Source of the DNA: Chloranthus sessilifolius
Taxonomy: Eukaryota; Streptophyta; Magnoliopsida; Chloranthales; Chloranthaceae
Direction: 5' to 3'
DNA length: 64,000 bases
Assembly (NCBI GenBank): GCA_021018995.1
Contig: CM037584.1
Span: forward strand, 149,127,317-149,191,316
Part shown: positions 1-10,790 of the stretch, piece after piece
Numbering within the stretch: the stretch's first letter is position 1
Layout: each line of letters starts with the position of its first letter
Notes under the pieces: model-generated
Told to the model about the DNA's origin: nothing
The model's database searches: none
Seen by the model: only the letters and a program-made list of their open reading frames with translations
Position numbers and translations under genes: made by a program

Positions 1-1086
1 CATTACAATTACAGAGCACAGCTTAAACTGCTCTCAGATTTGTAGTCTTGAATACAACTCTCTTTTGAATTATAGAAGTATCTCGCAGCTCTCAATTGCA
101 AGTAAAGTGAGGCTATTACAGGGATTTTAGACAAACTATCTGATTTGGAAATGGGGGAATAGGAATGAAACTCAAAATCTGGATACCCAAATTGGGTAAA
201 TGGTTCGTCTATTTATAGTTTTCCCCAGGTCTAGCTCAGATGCGTATCGACCAATCAGAAGTGCTCAGATCTGTATCAACCAATGGTAGTCGAGCACAAG
301 GATCCAGATCTATTCTGGCCAATCAGAATTGCTCGATCTGGTTCAACCAATCAGGCGACATAAGCATCAATTATGTTATGCATTTTGAAAATCTGTTAGA
401 GCTTCTAGAAGTTCCCGCCAAGTTATTTCATCTCTGGGTGCTCACATGGGGTGGAATATGCCATCGCTTTATGCTTAGAATCTTCTGAAATGTCCCTAGA
501 TTTTTAAATGCATTGGGATGCATGAAAAAGATTACTGAATTACCCTTGCAAAAGCTGGGAATCTCCAGAATACCATTTTGCATAGTTTAGGGGACTTTTC
601 GCAAGGTACTATGACTCCTAAAGCTCTTTTCGCAACGTTCAGGTTCTGTTCGAAAGGAGTTCTCTTCTTTTCGAAAAGGTCAATCATCTCTTCGAAGAGT
701 TCAGGTGCTCTTCGAAAACTAAGCCTGTAGTTTTTAGTTCTTTTCACAGAGTTCAGGTTCTTTTCGAAAAGTTCAGGTTCTTTTCGAAAAGCACTCTATA
801 GTGCATTTTTCTGTTCGAATTGCTCCACACTTCTTTTCTAGGTTGAGACCAGGTCTTTGCCTCTTCAGTTCAGGCCTTTTAACAGCTAGTGAGGTTGTCC
901 CTTCTCTTGCTTCCTTTGGATCGACATGGATTATCATCTTTTTGGCACTTTTAAGCTGCTTTCATGGTTTAGCCTGTCTTTATTCATAGCGGTAACACAA
1001 GCACTTAAAACACTTATTTAGTTCTCTCAAAGGTCTATCAAGATCCAGGTTAAGGGGTGAAAAATGGTATTTTCCAGTTCTCAACA
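1..1086 (-). repeat. Element A 3' LTR (partial)
   Basis: This is a direct repeat of 9704-10790, starting inside the LTR because the window starts there. Its U3 end reads TTCTCAACA on the plus strand, i.e. TGTTGAGAA on the element strand, directly followed by the polypurine tract. It holds a TATA box on the minus strand (209-218, CTATAAATAG) and the U3 palindrome cluster (about 595-830). Small ORFs here, such as 240-488, have counterparts in the other LTR copies but no protein character. Confidence 0.95.
595..830 (-). repeat. U3 cluster of TTCGAA-type palindromes (A 3' LTR)
   Basis: About ten sites of the form TTTTCG(A/C)AAAG follow each other every 15-35 bp, including perfect 12-bp palindromes CTTTTCGAAAAG, separated by a recurrent AGTTCAGGTTC spacer. 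The cluster lies several hundred bp upstream of the LTR TATA box, the place for U3 enhancer elements. The same motif type recurs behind pol at 2810-3175. Confidence 0.75.
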
Positions 1087-1099
1087 CACCCCCAAACCT
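1087..1099 (-). promoter_or_regulatory. Polypurine tract of element A
   Basis: The element strand reads AGGTTTGGGGGTG immediately before the 3' LTR. This is the expected place for the plus-strand primer of reverse transcription. The same tract occurs in elements B, C and E at the same position. Confidence 0.85.
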
Positions 1100-2809
1100 A
1101 AGCTTTGCTAGTCCTTGAGCAAAGAAAAAAATTAAAAAACAGAATGAAAATCCACTTTTGTAAGGAACACAGTTGCATTTAGCATATGCAACAAGCCTTT
1201 TAAACCCCTAGGTGATCCCTAGTGGAGGAGTGAAGTCTCCTTAGGGTTTTCAGTGAAGGTACCCACAAACTTCTTCAATAAATCAGTTAAGATCACTGCA
1301 GTTCTGTTAAAGCAAACTTTCATCCAATCTGATTATTCACACCTTCATCAGTCATGTTGTAAGAAGATTTTCAAGAAAAACATCAGTTCAAAACTAAAAT
1401 TCTGCTGTACTTCCTTTTACCATTCAGTCAATTTGTGTCAAAAAGTTATTTACAAGAAAAATTAATGAACAGCTTGCCTTTTATTTAAGAATTCAGCTTT
1501 GATGTTACCCCAATGAGTTGATTTCAAACCCAACTCTCTCCAGGATTTTCACTCAACATGCACGTAAGAGGGTTGTACTATTTCACACGGCTCAAGAGCA
1601 GTTACAGCCCTCAAGTAGGACTGTAAGCATGAGCATAGGCATTGCTTTTTAGTTCTGAATTCACTGCTTTTTTTTTACCATAGATTACACAAATCCTTAT
1701 CTCAATGTGACAGCTCAATCCATCATTGATCAGTAAGGACTTTACTTGGGTTGTAATGTGGCTTATGGGTGAAATTTATCAAGAATAAAGGGGTGGAATG
1801 GAGTTCAAAATTGAGAAGTCAGTCAAGGTAAGGAGGTGATAAACATACCTTCTTTAATTCAACATATTTTCATCTTCTTCTTTGAATTTCCAGAGCCAAA
1901 GTGGCCATCTTTTTCTCTTTCTTTTTCAAACTTCCAATGAAATGCCTTCTCGTTTTTTTTTTTCAAAGTAGCATTGACTGGAATGCCACATTTCTTCTGC
2001 TGATACATCATTGCCTTCAATTATTATTCTTCTTCTTTTGTCAAACAGTTACTCAATTCTCCTTTCTTCAGCTTCCTTCCCTTTATCTTCTGACTTCTCA
2101 GAGTGAGGGTTAGGCTAAATGAAGTTGATGAGGTTATTTGATGAGGTTTCAAAGAAATCTTAGATTTGTAAAGCTCAAATGGTGTGTATGAAGGGCAGTT
2201 TCAAAAGGTGGGGCTTTGTAAGGTTCAAACTGTTCAAAAGGAGGCCTTACATCATGTCTTTAATATCACGATTGCTGTCAAATTATTTCAATTTGGATAT
2301 GTGTAACTTCTATTGAAAGCAAGCAAGTTCAGTCAGTCCCTAGAGCAGAAAAAATTGCCAATTAATACCTCCAAAGAATACATTTCAGGCTCAAACCTCA
2401 CTGGGTGTGGTTTTCTATCAAATTCCTGAGGTATATCATCACTGTTTTCTCTCTTTTTAGGTTTACTAAAACATCAATTTTCTTTTGAAAATTTTCTGAC
2501 ATTCACTTCATGAAAGTATTAGAATTACACTAAAAATTAATTTCAAAAAGTTTTTCTTTTTTTTTTTTTTTTTTTAACTTCTTCATTTTTCAACACAGCA
2601 GGTGTGAGTATACTTCATTTTCAAAAATTCCACTGATCATAAGCTGCATTGATGCTAACTCAATTATTGACATTTCTGCCACACCAGAAGCTAAAATCCT
2701 TCTCTGAAAGCTCAAATGATCGAACAAAGGTGAAGAAAAGTGTGGCTGAATTCTAAAATCACGCAAGGAAAGAAAGAAATAGGGTTTCTGTGGAACAGGA
2801 CGTTCTCAG
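1100..2809 (-). other. Element A 3' untranslated region
   Basis: No coding region is visible here. The stretch resembles the 3' UTRs of B and C, including a conserved block near the polypurine tract (GACTAGCAAAGCTTAGG on the element strand). Poly-T runs near 1951 and 2558 are simple sequence. Similarity to B breaks off near 2686, exactly where B has an internal polypurine-like tract and then the env-like ORF. I read this as the edge of the deletion that removed that ORF. Confidence 0.7.
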
Positions 2810-3175
2810 AAAGCTTTCGAATATGAAACCCTTACTTCGAAAGGGTTTAAATATGCTCAAAGTTAATTTCGCAAAGTCCTTTTTAAGTTTTCGAAAAGTT
2901 CCAAAACAGACCCTTTTACAACTGAGAATGGCATCAGTACCATTCGAAAAGCTAATAGCTTCAGAAATAACTTTTCGAAAAGAAAATGGCTTCAGAAACA
3001 ACTTTTCGAAAAGAAAATGGCTTCAGAAACAACTATTCGAAAAGCAAATCCTTGCTTTCGAGCAGTTCGTTACAAATCCAGATTCTTTTCGAAAAGTAAA
3101 TTGAACTTTGCGAAAAGACCATTTTTACTTTGCGACTTAACTTTTCACATATTTAGACCTTGCGAAAAGAGAACA
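2810..3175 (-). repeat. Post-pol cluster of TTCGAA palindromes with a 31-bp tandem repeat
   Basis: About a dozen TTCGAA or TTTCGCAAAG-type sites are packed into some 370 bp just downstream of the integrase end on the element strand. Three head-to-tail units of 31 bp (2942, 2973, 3004, with a fourth started at 3035) each carry one TTTCGAAAAG. The same motif fills the U3 region of A's LTRs. In element D the corresponding place is an internal promoter, so this may be the leftover of a promoter whose ORF was lost. Short ORFs across it (for example 2790-3104) are artefacts of the repeats. Confidence 0.7.
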
Positions 3176-3251
3176 AACATGAATAAAAATAGAGAAAAAG
3201 AAAACTAAGCAAAAACTATGAAATAAAAACATATTGTACAGTTGTATACCA

Positions 3252-4634
3252 TCAGATTTGGGGAGGCTCTTGATGATAGATGGGCAGCATAGGCTCCTGG
3301 GTATTTTCAATGCATGGTTTGAGCCTCTGACTATTTACTTTCAAAATTCTTCCATTACTTGGATCTAAAATGTCAACAGCTCCAGAAGGAGCTACATGAA
3401 TGACAGTATATGGCCCTTCCCATCTGGATCTCAGCTTTTCAGGAAAAAACTTAAGTTTTGAGTTAAATAATCATACCTTAGAGCCAGCTGTGAACTCTTT
3501 TCTCAACAAATTTTTATCATGGAAGGCTTTGACTTTCTTTGTAAACTCTTGAATTTGTCTATGCATCCATTCTCAGCTCCTCCAACTCAGCAAGTTGCAA
3601 TTTCCTGTGATTACCAGCAGTAATCAGATCCATGTTCAATGTCTTAATGGCCCAAAAGGCTTTATATTCTAACTCCACTGGTAAATGGCATGCTTTGCCA
3701 TAGACCAACCTGAATGGGGACATGCCAATTGGGGTTTTATAGGCTGTCCTATATGCCCATAGTGCATCATTCAGCTTAAAGGACCAATCCTTTCTGTCCT
3801 TCTTCACAGTCTTTTCCAGTATATGTTTGATTTCTCTATTGAAAATCTCCACTTGTCCACTGGTTTGTGGATGATATGGAGTAGCTACTCTATGAGTCAC
3901 AGAGTATTTTTTCAATAAAGTTTCAAAATGTTTATTACAAAAATGGCTTCCCCCATCACTAATAATAGCTCTGGGAAAACCAAACCTGGAAAAAATGTGA
4001 TCCTTTAAAATTTTAAGAACCACTCTGTGATCATTGGTTTTAGTGATTGTGGCTTCAACCCATTTGGATACATAATCCACAGCTACTAAAATGAAATTAC
4101 ACCCATTGGAAGGAGGAAAGGGACCCATGAAGTCTATCCCCCAAACATCAAACAATTCAACTACCAAAATAGGCTGTAAAGGCATTGAGTTTCTCTTGGA
4201 AATGTTGCCCAATTTCTGGCAGTTCTGGCAAGACTTACAGTGCTACAGACCATCTTTGAAAAGTGTAGGCCAATAAAATCCACACTGTAAAATCTTTGCA
4301 GCAGTTTTGTTTCCACTAAAATGACCTCCACAGGCCTGTTCATGACACATAGAAAGTATTCTATGAAATTCTTGGTCAGCGACACATCTTCTTATTATTT
4401 GGTCTGCACAACTCTTAAACAGATAAGGATCTTCCCAGATGAAATGTTTAACCTTTGAGAAGAAAAGATCTTTATCCATTTTATTCCAATGTTGAGGAAT
4501 TCTTCCAGTAGCCAAAAATTTGACTATGTTTGCAAACCAAGGGGTGTGTATACTAATAGCAAAAAGTTGCTCATCAGGGAAAGATTCATTGATAGGCAGC
4601 CTATCAATCTCGTGATTAAAATTCTAGACAGTGA
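3252..4634 (-). pseudogene. Element A integrase (broken)
   Basis: Integrase inserts the cDNA into the host genome. The N-terminal zinc-binding HHCC region is visible (motifs [13 protein letters not shown] and, after a stop, CKSCQNC). The core follows with catalytic aspartates in GIDFMGP and ISDGGSHF and glutamate in the GQVE segment, and then the [17 protein letters not shown] block typical of plant gypsy integrases. The C-terminal part runs in another frame to a stop at 3252-3254. An in-frame TAG at 4243-4245 splits the HHCC region; element B carries the same TAG. The junction with RNase H near 4630 is also frameshifted, so the copy is non-functional. Confidence 0.9.
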
Positions 4635-5990
4635 TCACCACCACATTCTCCACACCCTTTTATCTTTGATGTAATCAAATTCCTGTAATAGGAGGATCCA
4701 CCTGATTAATCTTGGTTTGGTGTCCTTCTTAGACAGAAGGTATTTCAAGGCAGAGTGATCAGTGAACACCACTATTTGTGAACCCAAGACATATGACCTG
4801 AATTTCTCTAAAGCAAAAACAATTGCCAGCAGCTCCTTCTCAGTTGTTGTGTAATTGAGTTGTGCATCAATCATTGATCTACTGGCATAAGCTATGACAT
4901 GAGGCAGCTTATCCTTTCTCTGTCCAAGGACAACCCCCAAAGCATAATCTGATGCATCACACATCAGTTCAAAAGGTAGTGAATAATCTAGAGACTGCAA
5001 TATTGGAGCTGAAATCAAACAATTTTTTAAGAATTCAAATGCCTTCATGCATTCATTATTGAAAACAAAAGGGACATCTTGGCACAATAAATGACAAAGA
5101 GGCTTGGTTATTTTACTGAAGTCCTTAATGAACCTTCTGTAAAATCCAGCATGTCCCAGAAAACTTCTGATCTTTTTAACAGTTTTGGGAGGTGGTAAAT
5201 GTGCAATTAAATCAATTTTTGCTCTGTCCACCTAAATGCCCTTGTGGGAAACAACATGGCCAAGGACAATGCCTTGGGTGACCATGAAATGGCTCTTCTC
5301 CCATCTCAAAACTAGATTGGTTTCTTCACATCTCTGTAACACCAATTTGAGATGATGTAAACATTGGGAAAAACTATCTCCGTAGATTGAAAAATCATCC
5401 ATAAAAATCTCCATAAATTGGTCAATCATATCAGAGAAAATGGAGTATATGCATCTTTGAAAGGTAGCAGGAGCATTACAAAGAACAAAAGGCATTCTCC
5501 TATAGGCAAAAGTGCCAAAAGGGCAAGTGAATGTGGTCTTTTCCTGATCTTGTGGGTACACAGGAATCTGGTTGTAACCAGAGTAACCATTACAAAAACA
5601 GTAATAAGCTTTTCCTGCTAGCTTATCTAAAATCTGATCAATGAATGGGAGAGGGAAATGGTCTTTTCTGGTCGTTGAATTTAATTTTCTGTAATCAATA
5701 CAGACCCTCCACCCAGCTGTTTGTCTGGTTGACATAAGCTCACCAGAATCTGAGGTTACAATAGTGATCCCATATTTCTTAGGTACCACCTGTGTAGGTG
5801 CCACCCAAGCTGAATCTTAAATGGGGTAAATGACCCCTGCATCCAACAACTTAACAACCTCTTTCATGACCACTTCTTGCATATGAGGGTTCAGCCTCCT
5901 TTGCATTTCCCTATAAGGCTTTGCATCTTCTTCCAAATGGATTTTATGCATGCAAACAGCTGGATTGATTCCTCCCAAATAGGCAATAGT
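4635..5990 (-). pseudogene. Element A reverse transcriptase and RNase H (broken)
   Basis: This region copies element RNA into DNA and removes the RNA strand. Reverse transcriptase shows WRVCIDYRKLN, FPLPFIDQILDKL, GTFAYRRMPF and the active site FMDDFSIYG. The connection domain ([18 protein letters not shown]) follows, then RNase H with [15 protein letters not shown] and TDHSALK. In-frame stops lie at 5232-5234 (TAG where B has a GAG codon) and about 5817 (TAA where B has TCA). The N-terminal part upstream of about 5830 is frameshifted. The catalytic residues survive, but no continuous protein can be made. Confidence 0.92.
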
Positions 5991-6005
5991 CCAGCCAATT
6001 GCCCT

Positions 6006-6846
6006 TCAATGTTGTTTCAAAACAATCAATAGCTCTTCCTCCTGCTCCTTTGTGAGGGAGGAAGAAATAATTGCAGGCAATACATATTTCAAATTTTCTG
6101 GCAATTGCTTCAGTTCTAAATCAGGTGGGCTGAGAAAACAAGGTAACAAAGGTACCTTAGCTATTTGTGGAAGGGGAAGAGTAGCAGGTTTCCAAAAAGA
6201 GAAACTTGCTGATTGATTATGGGTTCCTTGCACAACATTTACTTCCTCAGACTTTGAGGTACAAATTGTTTCTTCCTCGAAATTTCCCCAAGCATCTTTA
6301 GAATATGTGGTGAAATCTTCACACTGCAGAAACTGTTGTAAAGTCCCTTCTACCAGTTCATCCAACAGATCAACATGAAAACATTCCTCGAAATTTGAAT
6401 TGAGGTAGTGTATTTGCATTATAAAAATTTAATTTTACCTTCATGTTTCCAAAAGAGACTTTCATAATACCAGACCTGCATTGAATGCAAGCATTTGCTG
6501 TAGCCAGGAATGGTCTTCCCAAAATGACAGGGATGGAAGTTTTGCTTTTGGTAGGTTCCATGTCCAAAACTAGAAAATCAGCAGGATAGAAAAATTTATC
6601 TACTCCCACCAATACATCTTCAATCATCCCAATTGGCTTTCTTTCAGATTTGTCTCCTAGTTGTAACACCACATGAGTGGGTTTTTATTCTCCCAAACCT
6701 AGTTTCTCATATACAGAATATGGAAGTAGGTTAACACAAGCACCCAAATCTAATAAAGCCTTTTCAATGGTATGTTCCCCAATAAGGCAAGGGATTGTGG
6801 GGATTCCAGGATGTTGAAGTTTAGGAGGTGTGGCAATGGACAACAC
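6006..6846 (-). pseudogene. Element A aspartic protease and linker to RT (broken)
   Basis: The protease cuts the Gag-Pol polyprotein. The active-site loop reads LLDLGA (the family's D-S/T-G appears as DLGA, as in B and D), preceded by IPTIPCLIGEHTIEKA and followed by VILGRPFLATANA, the flap and C-terminal part of retroviral-type proteases. An in-frame TAA at about 6687 replaces a leucine codon of B, and the reading frame shifts near 6420. The remainder (ECFHVDLLDELVE onward) is the acidic linker before reverse transcriptase. Confidence 0.85.
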
Positions 6847-8717
6847 CTAATTAACTCTTTCAACAGCAAAGACCTTCTTGGATAACTGTATCCTAGACTG
6901 TCTTTTGTGAGTGCAAACATCTTTCAAAAATTTTGCATATGCTGGAATTTGTTTGATTGCCTCAAGCAAAGGTAGATTTATCTTGACTTGCTTGAAAGTC
7001 TCCATCATTTCATCTATTTTTGTGTTCCCTTTATCAAAAGGGGATACAGATTTCATTGCATGAGGAAATGGTAAATGAAGAACTAGTCCTTCATCTACAG
7101 CTTTAGAAGCATTATCAGAATCTTTTTGAATTTTTTGTTTTTCATTTGTTTGATTTTTCTGAGGTACATCAGCACCCCCACTGTTAACATTATGCTGCTC
7201 TTGCTGCATATCTTTATCATTTTCCTCATTTTTTTCTTCTTCAGCACCCACTTTGTTATTTATAATTCCTCCACTTCTCAAAGTTGTGACAGTTTTTACT
7301 TCTTCATGTGAACTAGAAGCTTCTCCAACCATGAACTATCCTTTGGGATTGTTCAAAGGTTGGCTGGGTAACTTTCGTTCCTCTCTTTTGGCCCAAGTAT
7401 TTGAAAGCTGACCCAATATTTCTTCAATCTTCTTTATGCTCTGACTGTGAAAGTTCACAGTCTGAGTTAAAGATCCTAAATTGTGGAGTGAATTTAGGAC
7501 TTGATCTTCAAAAGAAGGGGACCTGGAAGATTGTCGCATAGGTTGTTGTGGAATGGGTTTGAAAATTTGGGGCATAAAATTCTCACGATAAGGTCATGCG
7601 TTTTGAAAGGCATTTGGTTCTTTGGTTGCTGCTGCTGTTGTGCTTGATAATTCCCCTGACTCCACCTTAAATTGGGGTGCCCTCTCCATGGATATTCATT
7701 TGACTGCATCTGTCCAAATGATTGGGCAGCATGAGCTTGTTCCACCACTAGATCTGGGAACTGTGGTGCAGCAGGACATTGGTCAATTGAATGAGTAGGG
7801 GACTGGCATATCAGACATGCCTCCTCTACTCTTGCAGCCATTGGGTTTTTAAGTGAGTCCATCAATCTATCAAACTTTGTGGTTAAATTGTCCATCTTTC
7901 TTTCCAACTCATTCACCTCATAAATCTTTCCTTTGGTGGTTTGCTGATTGTTCAACCTAGCAGGATTTTCAATATCTCTTGACAGAGATTCCTGTTGAGT
8001 TGAGTTTTCACCAATTACTTCAAATAAGTCCCAAACCTCCTCAACCATTTTTTGCAAGTAAGTGCCTCCACAGGAGCCATCCACCATATTTTTGCCTTTT
8101 TGATCAATTCCTTGATAGAAGCTTTGAACCAGCTGCCATCTGGGAATTTGATGATGAGGACATTGCCTTAAAAGTTCCTTAAATCTTTCCCATGCTTCAT
8201 GGAAAGTTTCAGTTGAGTTTTGTGAGAAGGAAATGATACTTTGTCTCAATTAGCTTGTTTTAGATATTGGGAAGTATTTGGCTAAAAATTGACACTGCAA
8301 ATCATTCCAAGAAGTGATACTATTTGGTGCTAACATAGACAACCATGCTCTAGCTTTGTCCTTTAATGAAAAGGGAAAGAGCCTAAGCTTGGTTGCCTCT
8401 GGACCAAGTCCAGCTATGTTGAATGTGGTGCAAAGAGCCAAGAACTCATCCACATGTTCGCATGGATCTTCCTTACTCAACCCATGGAAGGAAGGAACCA
8501 TTTGGATAGTCGATGATTTGATCTCATAATTTCCTTCAACAGTAGGAAATTGAATGCAAAAGGGAGAATTATAAGCACTAGGTGCAAAGTAATCCCTCAA
8601 AAGTCGAGGTTCTTCACCCATAGTAGCAGAATTCTGTGTTGTTTGTCTGGTTCGTAATAGCCTTTCAACTTCTAAATTCAGCGGGACAGTCTCAGGGCTG
8701 AGAGTCCTACCAAACAT
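6847..8717 (-). pseudogene. Element A gag (broken)
   Basis: Gag forms the virus-like particle and binds element RNA. The start at 8717 gives MFGRTLSPE, matching the start used in B. The capsid-type core reads KARAWLSMLAPNSITSWNDL, then QCPHHQIPRWQLVQSFYQGI. A zinc knuckle C-x2-C-x4-H-x4-C (CLICQSPTHSIDQC) is intact. A glutamine-rich segment, a TLRSG motif and a Lys/Glu-rich region follow. In-frame stops are at 8250-8252 (TAA for CAA of B), 7336-7338 and 6847-6849 (both TAG for CAG), and a frameshift lies near 7600. The stops fit C-to-T change at methylated CHG sites for the CAG cases. Confidence 0.88.
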
Positions 8718-8897
8718 ACAACACAGAACAAAAAAAAATCAGATTATTCACAGCAAACCTTCAGAATTTCCTTTTTTTTTAAGTAGTTTCCCTCCTTCAA
8801 AAATGGATATGAATAACTGCACAGATATAAACAATAGAATAGTTTAGTACTGATATAAAAAAAATGAAAACTTAGGTCTACCTATTTTAAAACAAAC

Positions 8898-8915
8898 TCC
8901 CCGGCAACGGCACCA
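8898..8915 (-). promoter_or_regulatory. Primer-binding site of element A (tRNA-Asp type)
   Basis: The element strand reads TGGTGCCGTTGCCGGGGA, starting a few bases inside the 5' LTR. It is complementary to the 3' end of tRNA-Asp(GUC), one mismatch from the perfect site in element B. Athila-lineage elements are known to use this primer. Confidence 0.85.
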
Positions 8916-9445
8916 AAAACTTGTTGTTGCCTCTAAGTGTGCATGATTTATTTGTGTTTTGAGAACAAATTTGCAATTGGTAAGTTATACTGATTCTGGA
9001 ATAAAAAAAAAGGTAAAGAAATATCAGCACAGAGAGAAGTGAATTAGCCTGCAAGATCAGGGTCAATTGTAGCAAGTTTTAAATGTAAATGAGTAAAAGA
9101 TCGTCCACAGAGAATTTGTTTAAAATGTAAGATAAACCTCCAGATCTGAGCTACCAGATATGGCCTCTTATCCTATCTATAAAGCACATAAGATGGGAGG
9201 TTGAATTTGTCACATTAACTAAATGATAAAAGTAAAAGTTAAACTAAATGATCCAGATCTGAGTTGGGGGAATTTTGAGGTAAACTTATAAAAATGGAGA
9301 GATAATATCTAACTTTGATTTGGTCATCGAAACACAATGAGAATGATTGCAGATCAAATGAGAAATGATCCAATCTTCATCTGGCTACAAGCACAGATGT
9401 AAGAGAAATAAATCTAACTCAAGGATTAGATTTAGGCTTATGGCT

Positions 9446-9477
9446 ATGGTCTGTCCACTTTAATGGCCACAGACCAT
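9446..9477 (-). ncRNA. Conserved LTR hairpin (element A)
   Basis: Arms ATGGTCTGT and ACAGACCAT pair perfectly over 9 bp around a 14-nt loop. The same 32-nt layout occurs in the LTRs of B (29881-29912, 51184-51215) and, with other arm sequences, three times each in the LTRs of D and E. It lies in the transcribed R/U5 part of the LTR. It is a structural element by inference only. Confidence 0.5.
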
Positions 9478-9912
9478 CCAATAGTCTTTAATCTAAACCC
9501 TTAATTTAGAACAAGAAACATCACTACAAATGTTGTGAGAGATTAGGTTACAAACACTAATTCCCACAGGATTAATGAATCAAGGGAAATTGCATGAAAA
9601 ACAGTAAATCTAAAGGAGTCTAATGCAATAAGGAGATCAGAGGGAACCCTTAACATGAGTCCAATTAAGAATGTACGGTTTACAGTAACCTTTTCAAATT
9701 CACCATTACAATTACAGAGCACAGCTTAAACAGCTCTCAGATTTGTAGTCTTGAATACAACTCTCTTTTAAATTACAGAAGTATCTCACAGCTCTCAATT
9801 GCAAGTAGAAGTGAGGCTATTACAGGGATTTCAGACAAACTATCTGATTTGGAAATGGGGGAATAGGAATGAAACTCAAAATCTGGATACCCAAATTGGG
9901 CAAATGGTTCAT

Positions 9913-9922
9913 CTATTTATAG
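9913..9922 (-). promoter_or_regulatory. TATA box of A 5' LTR
   Basis: The minus strand reads CTATAAATAG. It separates a U3 of about 870 bp from a transcribed part of about 990 bp. The same box sits at the same LTR position in every copy of A, B and C. Confidence 0.7.
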
Positions 9923-10296
9923 TTTTCCCCAGGTCTATCTCAGATGCGTATCGACCAATCAGAAGTGCTCAGATCTGTATCAACCAATGGTAGTCGAGCA
10001 CAAGGATCCAGATCTGTTTTGGCGAATCAGAATTGCTCGATCTGGTTCAGCCAATCAGGCGACATAAGCATCAATTCTGTTATGCATTTTGAAAATCTGT
10101 TAGAGCTTCTAGAAGTTCCCGCCAAGTTATTTCATCTCTGGGTGCTCACATGGGGTGGAATATGCCTTCGCTTCATGCTTAGAATCTTCTGAAATGTCCC
10201 TAGGTTTTTAAATGCATTGGGACACGTGAAAAATATTACTAAATTACCCTTGCAAAAGTTGGGAATCTCCAGAATACCATTTTGCATAGTTTAGGG

Positions 10297-10535
10297 GACT
10301 TTTCGCAAGGTACTATGACTCCTGAAGCTCTTTTCGCAACGTTCAGGTTCTGTTCGAAAGGAGTTCTCTTCTTTTCGAAAAGGTCAATCATCTCTTCGAA
10401 GAGTTCAGGTGCTCTTCGAAAACTAAGCCTGGAGTTTTTAGTTCTTTTCGCAGAGTTTAGGTTCTTTTTGAAAAGTTCAGGTTCTTTTCGAAAAGCACTC
10501 TGTAGTGCATTTTTCTGTTCGAATTGCTCCACAGT
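10297..10535 (-). repeat. U3 cluster of TTCGAA palindromes (A 5' LTR)
   Basis: Sites include TTTTCGCAAGG, TTTTCGCAACG, GTTCGAAAGG, CTTTTCGAAAAGG, CTTCGAAGAG and TTTTCGAAAAGC, every 15-35 bp. The cluster lies 375-620 bp upstream of the LTR TATA box. It is the counterpart of the cluster behind pol in this element. Confidence 0.75.
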
Positions 10536-10790
10536 TCTTTTCTGGGTTGAGACCAGGTCTTTGCCTCTTCAGTTCAGGCCCTTTAACAGCTAGTGAGGTT
10601 GTCCCTTCTCTTTCTTCCTTTGGATCGACATGGATTATCATCTTTTTGGCACTTTTAAGCTGCTTTCATGGTTAAGCCTGTCTTTATTGTTAGTTGTAAC
10701 ACAAGCACTTAAAACACTTGTTTAGTTCTCTCAAAGGTCTATCAAGACCCAGGTTAAGGGGTGAAAAATGGTATTTTCCAGTTCTCAACA

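Larger units (their letters stand above)
1..10790 (-). mobile_element. Element A: Athila-type Ty3/gypsy LTR retrotransposon
   Basis: The element reads on the minus strand: 5' LTR on the right, then tRNA-Asp primer-binding site, gag, protease, reverse transcriptase/RNase H, integrase, 3' UTR, polypurine tract and a 3' LTR cut by the window edge. The pol order RT-RNaseH-IN is Ty3/gypsy. The primer site and close relation to B and D point to the Athila lineage. No env-like ORF remains: the 3' UTR joins the post-integrase motif cluster at about position 2686, where B still carries the ORF end, so the ORF was deleted. The LTRs differ by roughly 3-4 % by eye count. The right flank begins GCACC; the matching target duplication would lie outside the window. 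Every ORF is broken. Confidence 0.95.
8922..10790 (-). repeat. Element A 5' LTR
   Basis: The repeat starts TGTTGTTGCC and ends TTCTCAACA on the plus strand, so it has the TG...CA ends of LTRs, and is 1869 bp long. On the element strand: U3 with a TTCGAA palindrome cluster (10297-10535), TATA box at 9913-9922, then a long transcribed part of about 990 bp with a 32-nt hairpin (9446-9477), and finally the primer-binding site. It is about 96-97 % identical to the visible part of the 3' LTR. Confidence 0.95.

Noticed and set aside
2942-3034. CRISPR-like regular repeat spacing in element A (31-bp period)
   Set aside because: Units are directly adjacent tandem copies without unique spacers, in a plant retrotransposon; not a CRISPR array.
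2810-3175. Heat-shock elements in the TTCGAA clusters
   Set aside because: Heat-shock elements need GAA and TTC units at 2-bp spacing; here TTC directly abuts GAA, and adjacent GAA...TTC pairs are spaced by three bases.
8898-8915. Possible tRNA-Asp gene fragment
   Set aside because: Only the terminal 18 bases match, at the place expected for a primer-binding site; no cloverleaf around it. The same holds at 50636-50653.
9944-10192. Small plus-strand ORF present in several LTR copies (also 240-488, 30379-30564, 51682-51867)
   Set aside because: It recurs only because the LTRs are homologous, changes freely between copies, and lies antisense to the element in the LTR; no protein character.
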